64,000 nt of DNA from assembly GCF_001975985.1 (NCBI RefSeq), contig NZ_MTQF01000004.1, positions 559,621-623,620 on the forward strand, written 5' to 3'. Below the pieces are notes generated by a model, which saw only the letters and a program-made list of their open reading frames with translations, did not search any database and had not been told where the DNA came from. This DNA comes from [Flexibacter] sp. ATCC 35103 (GTDB lineage: Bacteria; Bacteroidota; Bacteroidia; Flavobacteriales; Flavobacteriaceae). Shown here piece by piece: positions 1 to 8,441 of the stretch. Made by a program: the position numbers and the translations under genes. Position 1 is the first letter of the stretch, and each line of letters begins with the position of its first letter.

Positions 1-259
1 AGGCATTATTAATACCTAACTCATTCATAACCTGACATGCTTTAGCGCTTCTGGCTCCAGAACGGCAATACACATAATAATTTTTATTTTTATCAAGTTC
101 TTCGATTTCATAAATAAAACCCTGACCTTTATTAATGTCAATGTTTACGGCATTCTCGATATAACCGTCATTAAATTCGTCTTCAGTTCTTACGTCCAGT
201 ATAACTGCATTCTCGTCAGCAGCAAGCTGATTAACCCAATCTTCTTGTGATAAATTCAT
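1..259 (-). CDS. Rhodanese-like sulfurtransferase, C-terminus cut by window edge
   Basis: The reverse strand opens at an ATG (257-259) and reads without a stop to the window edge, giving 86 residues of a single-domain rhodanese. The N-terminal half has the family DVR-x-xx-EF pattern (LDVRTEDEF), and the active-site loop CRSGARS carries the catalytic cysteine expected of a persulfide-transferring enzyme. No signal peptide is visible, so it is probably cytosolic. It diverges from a Crp/Fnr gene and lies near a sulfite-exporter-type gene and, 8 kb away, a metallo-beta-lactamase/rhodanese fusion, which suggests a role in sulfane-sulfur handling. Its last residues lie outside the window. Family assignment is firm; the substrate is not known. 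Confidence 0.9.
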   Translation of the reverse strand, partial: MNLSQEDWVNQLAADENAVILDVRTEDEFNDGYIENAVNIDINKGQGFIYEIEELDKNKNYYVYCRSGARSAKACQVMNELGINNA

Positions 260-615
260 AGTATCTGTTTTTTGTAAAATTACGACGTTTCTATTAATTA
301 AAAACGTGCCAAATGCGATTTCGATTATTATTCTCAGAAAACGTTTTAGAGAAAGTATTATAATCAGTGAAACACAAATTTACTTACTATTTTTAAAAAT
401 ACAGTCTATAAAATCGATAGAAAATAGGATTTTTTCATTTTCATAAAATGCATCTTAAAATGATTTTCTCATAATTAATACCATTTCAATCTGCTATCTT
501 TGTATAAAATTGTGCACTTTAATTTTAATTTGATAAAAAATTTAGCCCCGAATTTCACAAATTTTTACAAATTAATTAGTAGCAATTATGAAAATTGATA
601 AAAAAAATAAAAATC

Positions 616-750
616 AAACACATAGAAACATAGGTTTTATTTTTGCGGTTTAGAAAAAAATAAATAACACATTATTTACACATAGCTATGTGTATTAATG
701 CAAAGTGAAACGCCTTTTTTAAGAATCCAAAAGCTATGTTTTTATGTGTT
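616..750. repeat. Intergenic palindromic element between rhodanese and Crp/Fnr genes
   Basis: The 260-840 spacer holds no gene. Inside it, AACACATAGAAACATAG (616-632) is mirrored by CTATGTTTTTATGTGTT (734-750) with one mismatch, so the two form outer arms about 100 nt apart. Between them lies a perfect 18-bp palindrome at 677-694 built on TACACATAG/CTATGTGTA, whose half matches the outer arms. The composition is typical of small non-autonomous repeats. TAnnTTTG boxes at 495-502 and 638-645 could be promoters for the downstream regulator, but their spacing to it is long. Confidence 0.7.
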
Positions 751-840
751 AAAACATTTTAATATTTGATTTAAAAAATTTTATCTGTGCAAACCAGTTT
801 AACCCGTAAAAATCTGTGGGCTATAATACCAAATTCATTT

Positions 841-1467
841 ATGCGAAACTCACTTAAAAATATATTTCCTAATTTCTCTACAGAACTTATTTCGACGATT
901 GAAGAAAACGGAAGCCTGCAGGATTTTGAAGCCGGAACTATTTTAATGCGAACCGGACAATACATAAAAAACACCGTTTTGATTACCAAAGGCAAAATCA
1001 AAATCTATCGTGAAGGCGAAGATGGCGGCGAATTTTTAATGTATTATTTACAACCCGGACAAGCCTGTGCTATTTCTATGATTTGTACTGCCAAAAGTGA
1101 GAAAAGCCAGATTATGGCAAAAGTTGTCGAAGATGTTTCGGTTATGATGATACCGTTGCAAATGATGGACAAGTGGATGATGGAACACAGATCCTGGTAC
1201 GAATTTGTAATCGAAACTTATAGAAGCAGATTCGAAGAAGTTCTGGAAGTTGTTGATAATATCGCTTTTAGATCTATGGATGAGCGTTTGGAATTTTACT
1301 TAAAAAGACATTCTGACGCCTGCGGCTGTACCGAAGTAAAATTATCACATCAGGAAATCGCAACCGAATTAAACACCTCAAGAGAAGTCGTTTCGAGATT
1401 ACTCAAAAAAATGGAACAACGAGGTTTGGTAAAACTAAATCGCAACCAAATTGAATTATTGAAGTAA
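841..1467 (+). CDS. Crp/Fnr family transcriptional regulator
   Basis: A 208-residue regulator. Residues ~20-115 form a cyclic-nucleotide-binding-type beta-roll (GTILMRTGQYIKN, YREGEDGGEFLMYYLQPGQ), followed by a dimerisation helix and a C-terminal winged helix with recognition helix QEIATELNTSREVVSRLLKKM near residue 170. Cysteines occur at QACAIS, MICTA and DACGC, so thiol sensing is possible but not shown. I chose ATG 841 because the longer reading frame from 787 begins inside a dispersed repeat that recurs at 1609-1646. Crp-like sites upstream of the TauE gene and the metallo-beta-lactamase/rhodanese gene make this the likely regulator of both. No such site was found before the gene itself. 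The ligand is unknown. Confidence 0.88.
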   Translation: MRNSLKNIFPNFSTELISTIEENGSLQDFEAGTILMRTGQYIKNTVLITKGKIKIYREGEDGGEFLMYYLQPGQACAISMICTAKSEKSQIMAKVVEDVSVMMIPLQMMDKWMMEHRSWYEFVIETYRSRFEEVLEVVDNIAFRSMDERLEFYLKRHSDACGCTEVKLSHQEIATELNTSREVVSRLLKKMEQRGLVKLNRNQIELLK

Positions 1468-1473
1468 AAGTTA

Positions 1474-1648
1474 TTTGCCCACGGATTTTACGGATGAAAC
1501 GGGTTTTCGCGGGTTTTCTCTTTTTTGGTTTGTCACATTGAGCGGAGTCGAAATGCTTTGCGGGTTCTCTCCGAATTCTCGGGACGCTCGAACTGACAAA
1601 AAAAATAATCAGTGAAAACCAGCTTAACCTGTAAAATCCGTGGGCAAA
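1474..1648. repeat. Long inverted repeat with 18-bp perfect arms
   Basis: TTTGCCCACGGATTTTAC (1474-1491) is the exact reverse complement of 1631-1648. The right arm belongs to a longer stretch (1609-1646) that closely resembles 785-823 in front of the Crp/Fnr gene, so this is a dispersed element. Between the arms is a second degenerate inverted pair (tgtcacattgagcggag and ctcgaactgacaa). The copy places false start codons in front of two real genes. Confidence 0.75.
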
Positions 1649-1673
1649 AAATCTGCTATCAAAAATATCCTTA

Positions 1674-1718
1674 TGTGATAAATGTTACTGTAGATTTATT
1701 TTTATCCAAGCATCTTTG
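1674..1718 (+). promoter_or_regulatory. Crp-like site and -7 box of the TauE gene
   Basis: TGTGATAAATGTTACT (1674-1689) matches the Crp-type pattern TGTnA-N6-TnAC. Exactly 21 nt later comes CATCTTTG (1711-1718), one mismatch from the Bacteroidetes -7 box TAnnTTTG, and ATG 1735 follows 16 nt after it. The predicted transcript start near 1724 puts the site centre at about -42, a class II activator position. The same arrangement, with the same 21-nt gap, precedes the metallo-beta-lactamase/rhodanese gene. Confidence 0.65.
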
Positions 1719-1734
1719 TATAAAAACAAATACA

Positions 1735-2520
1735 ATGGAATATTTAGGTTATTTTACTTCGATCATAATCGGGATTTCGCTTGGCTTAATTGGTGGCGGC
1801 GGATCAATTTTAACCATTCCTATTTTAGTCTATTTGTTCAAAGTAAATCCGGAACAAGCCACATCATATTCTTTATTTATTGTGGGATTAACTGCCATGT
1901 TTGGGAGTTATAGCCATTATAAAATGGGAAATTTAAAACTCAAATCGGCATTGTATTTTGCGATTCCTTCGGTAATTTCTATCTTGATTATACGCGAAGT
2001 TATCTTTCCTCAAATTGCTTCTACCCTATTTTCTATTGCTTCCTATTCTGTTTCAAAAGATTTTTTGATTATGATAATCTTCTCCGTATTGATGATTACG
2101 GCAGCAATCTCGATGATTAGAAAAAACAAACCCGAAATAAAAGCAACCGAAACCAATTATATTCAATTAAGCATAATAGGTTTTATAGTAGGGATTATAA
2201 CCGGATTTCTGGGCGCTGGCGGAGGATTTCTTATCATTCCTGCCTTGCTTTTTTTTGCGAATTTACCCATGAAACAAGCCGTAGGAACATCGTTATTGAT
2301 TATTACCATCAATTCATCTATAGGTTTTGGCGGCGATTTATATATTGGCACACCCATAAATTATTCATTTTTATTAGGCGTTTCGGCAATGGCACTTTTT
2401 GGGATGATTATTGGGAGTCAGCTTTCTAAAAAAATAGACGGTACAAAATTAAAACCCATTTTTGGCTGGTTTGTTTTGGTGATGGGATTTTATATTATTA
2501 CTAAGGAGGTTTTATTTTAA
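1735..2520 (+). CDS. TauE/SafE family sulfite/organosulfonate exporter
   Basis: A 261-residue integral membrane protein with about eight hydrophobic segments and the two internally repeated glycine-rich motifs of the TauE/SafE fold: GISLGLIGGGGSILTIPIL near the N-terminus and GFLGAGGGFLIIPALL in the middle. The family exports sulfite, sulfoacetate or related anions across the inner membrane; which one here is unknown. I chose ATG 1735, not the longer frame from 1612, because the extension is an intergenic repeat followed by a promoter box. The nearby rhodanese and the regulator site support a role in removing toxic sulfur oxyanions. Confidence 0.88.
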   Translation: MEYLGYFTSIIIGISLGLIGGGGSILTIPILVYLFKVNPEQATSYSLFIVGLTAMFGSYSHYKMGNLKLKSALYFAIPSVISILIIREVIFPQIASTLFSIASYSVSKDFLIMIIFSVLMITAAISMIRKNKPEIKATETNYIQLSIIGFIVGIITGFLGAGGGFLIIPALLFFANLPMKQAVGTSLLIITINSSIGFGGDLYIGTPINYSFLLGVSAMALFGMIIGSQLSKKIDGTKLKPIFGWFVLVMGFYIITKEVLF

Positions 2521-2530
2521 GTTTTTCTCT

Positions 2531-2557
2531 CGCAGATTTAGCAGATTCGGCAGATTT
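2531..2557 (+). repeat. Three tandem 9-nt units (nGCAGATTn)
   Basis: Directly after the TauE stop the sequence reads CGCAGATTT, AGCAGATTC, GGCAGATTT, a degenerate 9-nt tandem repeat. The same CAGATT unit recurs in the spacer before trpA. No inverted partner was seen here. A hairpin with 11-bp arms follows at 2663-2673/2684-2694 (AAATCCGTTTA and its complement); it lacks a long T-run, so it is only a weak terminator candidate. Confidence 0.6.
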
Positions 2558-2703
2558 TTTAAAACCATTTTCTACAAAATAGCCACAATAATTATCATTT
2601 CTACTAAGATTTCTTGTTCCTTGTAATGACAAAAATGTGAGTATCAAAGATGAAAAACTAAAAAATCCGTTTATTCCTGAGAGTAAACGGATTTGTATAT
2701 TTT

Positions 2704-2810
2704 GGGCGTTCCCTTCGGTCGGGCTATCCGCTATATTCCAGATTAACAAAAACTACGGCTAAAAAGCCTTGTTTTTCTAAATCGGGAGATACCGCTTCTA
2801 TCCCTAACGC
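2704..2810 (+). repeat. Structured dispersed element, copy 1 (GGGCGTT...AACGC)
   Basis: This roughly 107-nt element is homologous to 29909-30070. Shared parts, in order: GGGCGTTCCC, a short C/G hairpin, GGGCTATCCGCTATATTCC, a hairpin with AAAAAC/GTTTTT and GGCT/AGCC stems, ATCGGGAGATACCGC, and TCCCTAACGCAAA. The first GCGTT can pair with the final AACGC to close the element. The copies differ mainly by stem-length changes, as expected if folding matters. I believe similar sequences are common in Bacteroidetes genomes, but that is recollection. Confidence 0.65.
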
Positions 2811-2824
2811 AAATTTTCGTATAT

Positions 2825-3238
2825 CTATTTATTCAAGAGCTTTTCAAGATATGCTACCTTTTCTTTTTCAGCCTGAACTAATTCTTTTTCGGCAAGAACC
2901 AAACGTTCGTAAAGTTCAACCATTTTATCTAAAGGATTAAAAGTAAAAACAGGTCCAGATGCACCTTGACCATTACTTGCGCTATTGTCATAAAAATTAT
3001 TAAAAAAATTAAAAACTGATTGTTCCGAAAAATTTTCAATTGCTTCTACTGTAACTCCAAGCGCTTTTGCGATTTCTAAAAGTCTTTTAGCATCAACTTC
3101 TTCACTTCCTTCAATGCTGGAAACAGTTTGCTGACTTATACCAATAGCTTCTGCAAGAATTTCTTGTTTCATTCCTTTAAGCTCTCTGATTCGGCTTATG
3201 TTGCGTCCTATATGTTTTGGTTTAGTTGCTGTGCTCAT
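2825..3238 (-). CDS. XRE-family helix-turn-helix regulator with C-terminal coiled coil
   Basis: A 137-residue protein. Residues ~10-70 are a Cro/C1-type helix-turn-helix (ISRIRELKGMKQEILAEAIGISQQTVSSIE, then LLEIAKALGVTVEAIENF). Residues ~100-137 are a charged heptad-like helix (MVELYERLVLAEKELVQAEKEKVAYLEKLL) likely to dimerise. A perfect -7 box TATCTTTG (reverse strand, 3243-3250) lies only 4 nt upstream of the ATG, so the mRNA is probably leaderless or nearly so. It stands alone with no obvious partner. DNA-binding assignment is firm; targets are unknown. Confidence 0.85.
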   Translation of the reverse strand: MSTATKPKHIGRNISRIRELKGMKQEILAEAIGISQQTVSSIEGSEEVDAKRLLEIAKALGVTVEAIENFSEQSVFNFFNNFYDNSASNGQGASGPVFTFNPLDKMVELYERLVLAEKELVQAEKEKVAYLEKLLNK

Positions 3239-3242
3239 AGTT

Positions 3243-3250
3243 CAAAGATA
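3243..3250 (-). promoter_or_regulatory. -7 box of the XRE regulator gene
   Basis: The reverse strand reads TATCTTTG, then AACT, then the start codon. No clear -33 TTG is seen. With transcription normally starting a few bases after the box, the start would fall on or next to the initiation codon. Confidence 0.55.
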
Positions 3251-3480
3251 TTTAAAATTCTTTAGAAAAATATAAATGTGGTAAAATACAGGTTTATTTT
3301 ATAAGATACGTTTTACATATTTAAAAGGAGGTAAAAATGTAGTTTCACGACAGGTTTCTATTTATGAATCTAAAATGACAATTATGCAATTAATAACAAA
3401 GCTTTATTTCTTCAGAAATACCTGCTATTTAAGATTATAAATTTTAAAAATGTTTAAAAATGGGCTGAAAGCACAAAATC

Positions 3481-3688
3481 AATAGCGTAGTGCATCGCAC
3501 TACGAACTAAATTAACGATTAATATCACCCTGAAAGGGTTAAAGTAAATATAATTAAGAACTAATCTTTAACGGTCTTATAATCAAAATTTAATCTATAA
3601 CAAACGTTTTCCTTTACACTTAGGCTTTCGCCCTTTCAGGGCTTAAACTAACAATCTTTTTTATTCATAGTGCTTCGCACCATGCTAT
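3481..3688. repeat. Composite inverted-repeat element in a 600-nt gene-free spacer
   Basis: The 3251-3855 spacer has no gene. Its middle begins AATAGCGTAGTGCATCGCAC (hairpin 3487-3504) and ends with a related inverted sequence, AGTGCTTCGCACCATGCTATT (about 3668-3688). Inside lie a CCCTGAAAGGG hairpin near 3531 and a CCCTTTCAGGG hairpin near 3630, which are inverted to each other. The nested symmetry resembles a dispersed non-autonomous element. Flanks are plain AT-rich sequence. Confidence 0.6.
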
Positions 3689-3855
3689 TGCTTAGGCTCT
3701 TTCAGAGCTAGTTTTAACAATTATGATTTTCAATTTATTCCTACAAATTACTTACGATAAAAAAATCAAATAATTTTTAATGGGCGAATATTTAAAATGA
3801 TGCCCTCGTAATTAAGGTAATAAATATTAGTAAAACATTTTTTCATGCTTTTATA

Positions 3856-4644
3856 TCAAATTTTTAAAACTTCAAACTTATTATTTATTAATTCAAATAT
3901 TTTATCCGAAACTACATGATCTCCTGTCTCATTTATATTCTTTACCGAATCATAAAGACGATGCAAATTCACAGAATCTGTACTGCCAGTTATCAACAAT
4001 ACATCTCTTGAAGGAATTCCAGCAACAATATTACCATCTACCAAAAAATTCTCATGATGCCAAATGTCTAATAAAATTAAACTTGATTCATAATTTCCAC
4101 CAACCGTCAACATAAAATATCCATTTTCGCCATGACGTTTAATTTCAAAATTATTTGAAAGATTTTCAAGTGCTTTTTCTTTTAATTTTTCAAGTGATAA
4201 ATTTATCTCTTCTATATCATCTTTGGAGATATAATGAATTGAAGTTTCTCTATCTTCAACGTAGAAAATAATTAATTCCTCATTATAAAACTCATAAATA
4301 TGATTCTCTTCGAAATTAGCATTTATCTCTTCTAAACTTTTTATAAATCTTCTGTCTTTAATAACAGGAAGAATTCTTTCTTCATCTAAAAGTTCTTTTG
4401 GCAAAAACATTGCAGATGTCCCATTAACATATTTTTCGATAATCTCTTTAATAAATTTTGGATCATTTATATATTCAGAATAAGCATTATTTAAAAAATG
4501 TTGGTGTTTACCTTCATTAAATTCACTTTTAATATCAAGTTCATTTATTGAAGTAATTTTTAAACCCTTGACTTTTTTGATTAATTGCTTAGCAAATTTT
4601 TGCGAAAACTCAGTTTCATTAAGCCGTTTCTTTTTGAAAAACAT
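3856..4644 (-). CDS. DUF1444 (YtpQ-like) family protein
   Basis: A 262-residue soluble protein with no signal peptide or membrane segment. The central ELIIFYVEDRETSIHYISKDDIEEINLSLEKLKEKALENL stretch and the C-terminal GIPSRDVLLITGSTD are characteristic of the DUF1444/YtpQ family, whose function I do not know. The gene stands alone between two repeat-rich spacers, and no TAnnTTTG box is evident upstream. Base composition is more AT-rich than its neighbours. Family assignment is moderately firm; no function is offered. Confidence 0.7.
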   Translation of the reverse strand: MFFKKKRLNETEFSQKFAKQLIKKVKGLKITSINELDIKSEFNEGKHQHFLNNAYSEYINDPKFIKEIIEKYVNGTSAMFLPKELLDEERILPVIKDRRFIKSLEEINANFEENHIYEFYNEELIIFYVEDRETSIHYISKDDIEEINLSLEKLKEKALENLSNNFEIKRHGENGYFMLTVGGNYESSLILLDIWHHENFLVDGNIVAGIPSRDVLLITGSTDSVNLHRLYDSVKNINETGDHVVSDKIFELINNKFEVLKI

Positions 4645-4680
4645 AATTTATATCATACTTTAGTTTGTCTTATTTATTTA

Positions 4681-4808
4681 AATAGCCGTTGGTTTTAACC
4701 AACGGGATATCAAAAGCTTTTTCTCGGCTTTAGCCAAATATATAAAACATTTTGGCTAAAGCCATTCCACAACAAAATAAAAACCGTTGGTTAAAACCAA
4801 CGGCTATT
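4681..4808. repeat. Nested inverted repeat with 25-bp perfect arms
   Basis: Positions 4681-4705 and 4784-4808 are exact reverse complements over 25 bp. Each arm is itself nearly palindromic (CCGTTGGTT/AACCAACGG), so every arm can fold alone or pair with the other. A second inverted pair sits inside (GGCTTTAGCCAAA and TTTGGCTAAAGCC). It lies between cydB and the DUF1444 gene and could act as a terminator for both strands. Confidence 0.75.
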
Positions 4809-4845
4809 CATATAATTAATTTGCGCAATTCGTGGCTAAAAAAAC

Positions 4846-5922
4846 TTAATGCTCCCCATACCCAACATCATCCATTTTTCCGCTAAAAACTCTGTACTGA
4901 ATAATAAAATAAACAATTACCAGAAACAAAGCAATAAAAAACCAGCTCATTCCGGCGTTTAATCCGTATTCTCCTGCGGCTGTATTATAAATCGTCAAGG
5001 ACGGATTCACCTTATTCGTAGAAGGCAAAACATTTGGGAAAATCGAAACGGCTGTCGAAGCAAATCCTCCCACTAAAAATAATGATGAAAACAAGAAACC
5101 ATAACCGTCTTTTTGCCAGGAACGAACTTTAAACAAGCCCAAAATTCCAACAAACGTCATTAGAGGAAAAAACCAAAGAATAGGATTTTCGACAAAATTA
5201 TGAAATGGTTTTGGTTCTATAAAATGCCAAATTTGCAACGAAATACAAACTAAAACCAGCAAAACGATATTCAGTTTAAAAACTATATTTTTAAGTTGCG
5301 GGTTCAAAGCCGAATTAGTTTTGAAAATTATCCAGTTTGCGCCGTGAATCGTTAATGCTACGACACTCACAATACCCAAGAAAAGCGTAAACCAATCTAT
5401 AATCCCTAATTCATTTGCTTGCGGACTAAAAGTAGGATTCCATAAAGGCAAAAAGAAATAATGCGCTTCTTGTGTCGAAACGCCATTGGTTACCATTCCT
5501 AAGTTTACACCACGAACGATATTACCTAGAGCAATTCCAAAAAACAAAGCCAGGAGCAAACTTGCAATTCCAAAGGCTTTATCCCAAATGGCTTCCCACA
5601 TTGGGTGATGTACTTGCCCTCGCATTTCTAAACCTATTGCACGGAAAATTAAAAGCCATAAAATCATGATTAGAGGCAAATAAAATCCGCTAAAAGAAGA
5701 AGCATATAAAGTTGGGAAAGCAAAAAACAAAACACCTCCGGCAGCAATTATCCAAACCTCATTTGCATCCCAAAACGGACCAATTGCGCTTGTAATTGCT
5801 TTTTTATCTTTCTCGTTTTTCGCAAAAAATAAATGAATAATTCCTGCTCCAAAATCATAACCGTCTAATACAATATATACGGCCAGGATTCCCATTAAAA
5901 CTACGTACCAAAAAAATTCCAT
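4846..5922 (-). CDS. cydB: Cytochrome bd ubiquinol oxidase subunit II
   Basis: A 358-residue polytopic membrane protein, the non-heme partner of CydA in the bd-type quinol oxidase. The N-terminal YIVLDGYDFGAG signature and GPFWDANEVWIIAAGGVLFFAFP are diagnostic of the family. About eight or nine hydrophobic segments are visible. It starts 2 nt after the cydA stop, so the two are co-transcribed and probably translationally coupled. No CydX-like small gene is seen. The bd oxidase reduces oxygen at high affinity and resists sulfide inhibition, which fits the neighbouring sulfur genes, although no shared regulatory site was found. Confidence 0.95.
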   Translation of the reverse strand: MEFFWYVVLMGILAVYIVLDGYDFGAGIIHLFFAKNEKDKKAITSAIGPFWDANEVWIIAAGGVLFFAFPTLYASSFSGFYLPLIMILWLLIFRAIGLEMRGQVHHPMWEAIWDKAFGIASLLLALFFGIALGNIVRGVNLGMVTNGVSTQEAHYFFLPLWNPTFSPQANELGIIDWFTLFLGIVSVVALTIHGANWIIFKTNSALNPQLKNIVFKLNIVLLVLVCISLQIWHFIEPKPFHNFVENPILWFFPLMTFVGILGLFKVRSWQKDGYGFLFSSLFLVGGFASTAVSIFPNVLPSTNKVNPSLTIYNTAAGEYGLNAGMSWFFIALFLVIVYFIIQYRVFSGKMDDVGYGEH

Positions 5923-5924
5923 AT

Positions 5925-7271
5925 TTATATTTTTTCTGTTGAAAGTTCCACATGACGCGGTCCTTTATTGATAATTTTTCCAACCAAAAGAAGAAACAAC
6001 ATTCCAAGCAAAAGATACAATCCTATAAAACCCAATAAAGTAAACAAGGTATTTCCGGATGAAACGGTTGGCGAAGCACCTTCGGCAGTTCGTAATAAAT
6101 TATAAACCAGCCAGGGTTGTCTTCCTAATTCGGCCGTGTACCAACCTGTAGTATTAGCAATATAAGGAAATGGCATCATGAACATTAAGGACCATAAAAC
6201 CCATTTGGTTTCGAATAATTTTTTTCTGATTAACTGAAAAATTGCAAAAGCCATCAAACCTATAAATATGGTTCCAAGTCCTACCATTATATGATAAGCG
6301 TAATACAATCCTGAAATATTGGTTGGGTGAAGATCTTCTTCAAACTGATCCAGTCCTTTTATTTCCTCATGCCAACTTCCGTAAGTCAGGAAACTCAGAA
6401 TATTAGGAACAGCGATTTTATTGTCTAGTTTTTTGTCTTTTACATCAGGTTGCCCAATTAAAACAATTTCAGAACCTTTCTTTTCAGTATGAAAAATTCC
6501 TTCCATTGCGGCAAAAGTTACAGGTTGGTATTTCACGACATTTTTTGCCAGCAAATCTCCCGTAGGAACTGCAACGATAATACTCGAAATCAACCCGAAG
6601 ATTACACCCGTTTTAACGAACATTTTACCAAAAGCAACATTTTTTTGGCTTAAAATATAAAAAGCACCAATTCCTGCCACAACAAATGAACTTGTAACCA
6701 GAGAAGCTGCCTGATTGTGTAGATAGGAAGGCCACAACCAAGGATTCAGGAATAAGGCTTTAAAATTCGTGAGTACAAATTTTCCGTTTTCGAGAATTTC
6801 ATAACCAACCGGGTTTTGCATCCACGAATGTGTGGCTATAATAAGATACCCGCTTGCCCAGGAACCAATCATAATCAATAATCCGGTTACAAAATGCCAT
6901 TTGTGTCCTATTATTTTTTCTCCAAACAAAAAAATTCCCAGAAACGAGGATTCTAAGAAAAAGGAAAACATTCCTTCCATTGCAAGGGTTTGACCAATGA
7001 TTCCGCCTGTTAGTTCAGAGAATTTTGCCCAATTGGTCCCAAACTGAAACTCCATTGGGATTCCGGTTACAACGCCCATCGCAAAATTGAGAGCGAAGAT
7101 TTTCATCCAGAAATGAGTGGCGTGATTGTATTGATCGTCTTTTGTTCGCAGATATTTCCATTTAAAATAAACAATGATCAGCGAAAGACCCATTGTAAGT
7201 TGCGGAAAAAGATAGTGAAAAGTAATTGTGAAGGCGAATTGCATTCGGTCATAAAAAAGCATTTCTTCCAT
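5925..7271 (-). CDS. cydA: Cytochrome bd ubiquinol oxidase subunit I
   Basis: A 448-residue heme-bearing subunit. His19 (TFHYLFPQLTMG) is at the same position as the E. coli heme b595 axial ligand, and His185 (YLHNQAAS) corresponds to the b558 ligand. GYLIIATHSWMQNPVG and ELGRQPWLVYNLLRT are conserved CydA motifs. At 448 residues it is clearly shorter than the 522-residue E. coli protein, consistent with the short-Q-loop class. A perfect -7 box lies 26 nt upstream. It is first in the cydAB operon. Confidence 0.96.
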   Translation of the reverse strand: MEEMLFYDRMQFAFTITFHYLFPQLTMGLSLIIVYFKWKYLRTKDDQYNHATHFWMKIFALNFAMGVVTGIPMEFQFGTNWAKFSELTGGIIGQTLAMEGMFSFFLESSFLGIFLFGEKIIGHKWHFVTGLLIMIGSWASGYLIIATHSWMQNPVGYEILENGKFVLTNFKALFLNPWLWPSYLHNQAASLVTSSFVVAGIGAFYILSQKNVAFGKMFVKTGVIFGLISSIIVAVPTGDLLAKNVVKYQPVTFAAMEGIFHTEKKGSEIVLIGQPDVKDKKLDNKIAVPNILSFLTYGSWHEEIKGLDQFEEDLHPTNISGLYYAYHIMVGLGTIFIGLMAFAIFQLIRKKLFETKWVLWSLMFMMPFPYIANTTGWYTAELGRQPWLVYNLLRTAEGASPTVSSGNTLFTLLGFIGLYLLLGMLFLLLVGKIINKGPRHVELSTEKI

Positions 7272-7297
7272 AGTGGTATTTTATTTATGAAGTCCCA

Positions 7298-7305
7298 CAA
7301 ATTTA
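7298..7305 (-). promoter_or_regulatory. -7 box of cydAB
   Basis: The reverse strand reads TAAATTTG, a perfect TAnnTTTG box, 26 nt before the cydA start codon. No TTG at the usual -33 distance is obvious, which may mean an activator is needed. Confidence 0.55.
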
Positions 7306-7400
7306 CCCATTAAAACCCGAATTTCCTGCCTTTAAAAAAAGTTTATCGCCTGATATTTGTTAAACTTTTTAGTGTTTCTAGAACATTTATTTTTTTTCAG

Positions 7401-7481
7401 CATATAAGTGATATAAGTTCACTTTAGCTTTACGCAAAAGAAAATTACACTTAAATTTACTTATATCACTTATATGGTGAA
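7401..7481. repeat. ATATAAG-type hairpin element, copy A
   Basis: The left arm CATATAAGTGATATAAG begins the element and its complement CTTATATCACTTATATGGTG closes it, with about 40 nt between. The conserved inner edge TTCACTTTAGC is shared with the other copies at 8159-8244, 8259-8343 and 9951-10077. It lies between convergent ends of the HD gene and the cydA promoter region. Confidence 0.75.
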
Positions 7482-7483
7482 AA

Positions 7484-8080
7484 TCATTTTTTTAAAATTC
7501 CTTTTTCTACGCTTTCGTTTATTAATCCTTCAGCATAATTCCATAAAGTTTTAGAACCTTCTTTTATAAAGCTCTTTTTCTCATAGACTTTATTATAAGG
7601 TACGTCAAACTCTTTCCAGGTTCCTCCGTTATTCGATGTATTTTGCAATAAAGGTTCTAATCTGTCCATCGATCTTGCAAACTTCGCTTCGTTGGATTCT
7701 CCGGCTTCAAATTCTTCCCAAATGGCAATAAAATCCTGAGCTTGTTTTTCCGGAAGCAAACCAAAAATACGATTTGCTGCCAATCGTTCTTCATCTGTAT
7801 TATCGTGACTTTTTTGTGTATCGTATATAAAAACATCTCCGGCGTCGATTTCTACAATATCATGTATCAGAACCATTTTCACGACTTTTAAAACATCGAT
7901 AGGTTCATTTGAATGTTCAGCCAAAACAATTGCCATCAAAGCCAAATGCCAACTATGTTCTGCATCATTTTCGTTTCGGTCACTATTGAATAGCTTCGTT
8001 TTTCGCTGAATGTATTTTACTTTATCAATTTCTTTTATAAAAGCAATTTGGTTTAATAAATCTTCTGTGTTCATAGCCAT
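7484..8080 (-). CDS. HD-domain hydrolase, YfbR-like 5'-nucleotidase family
   Basis: A soluble protein of about 198 residues. The metal-binding HD signature is visible as AEHSWHLALMAIVLAEH, then MVLIHDIVEIDAGDVFIYD, with a later conserved D in ARSMDRLEPLLQN. This arrangement matches the HD family that includes the YfbR 5'-deoxynucleotidase; the true substrate is unknown. I place the start at ATG 8080 (a second ATG lies at 8074). The longer frame to 8125 takes its ATG from an ATATAAG-type repeat and reads through a GTAATTTTAC stretch that is a likely promoter. Confidence 0.8.
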   Translation of the reverse strand: MAMNTEDLLNQIAFIKEIDKVKYIQRKTKLFNSDRNENDAEHSWHLALMAIVLAEHSNEPIDVLKVVKMVLIHDIVEIDAGDVFIYDTQKSHDNTDEERLAANRIFGLLPEKQAQDFIAIWEEFEAGESNEAKFARSMDRLEPLLQNTSNNGGTWKEFDVPYNKVYEKKSFIKEGSKTLWNYAEGLINESVEKGILKK

Positions 8081-8120
8081 GATTTTCGTCAGTTGTAAAA
8101 TTACATAGATTTTTTTTCTC

Positions 8121-8407
8121 ACCATATAAGAGATATTGCAAAACCAACTATCTTTTTTAAACCATATAAGTTATATAAATTCATTTTAGCCTTAAGCATA
8201 TTAAACCAAATCTTAAATTTTCTTATATGACTTATATATTGAAACCGTCAAAATTTTAAACCATATAAGTTATATAAGTTCATTTTAGCAAAACGTAAAA
8301 AGCAAAGTCTTAAATTTTCTTATATCACTTATATGGTGAAACCCTTTGATCTTGTTTGAATTTATATACGAGTTTTTGAATTTCCTATGGGCTTTATATG
8401 GTAAAAC
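8121..8407. repeat. Cluster of ATATAAG-type hairpin elements (copies B-E)
   Basis: Two complete copies lie in the same orientation: 8159-8244 (arms ACCATATAAGTTATATAA and CTTATATGACTTATAT) and 8259-8343 (the same, ending CTTATATCACTTATATGGT). Both carry TTCATTTTAGC after the left arm and TTAAATTTTCTTATAT before the right. Half copies sit at 8121-8139 (left arm) and about 8391-8407 (right arm, GCTTTATATGGTAAAACC). Nothing in the 8081-8440 region looks coding. Confidence 0.75.
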
Positions 8408-8441
8408 CAATCAAAGTTTTTTTACACAAAAATCAAATTTG

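Noticed and set aside
260..420. A Crp-type site for the divergent rhodanese
   Set aside because: I found no TGTnA-N6-TnAC match at the spacing seen for the other two promoters.
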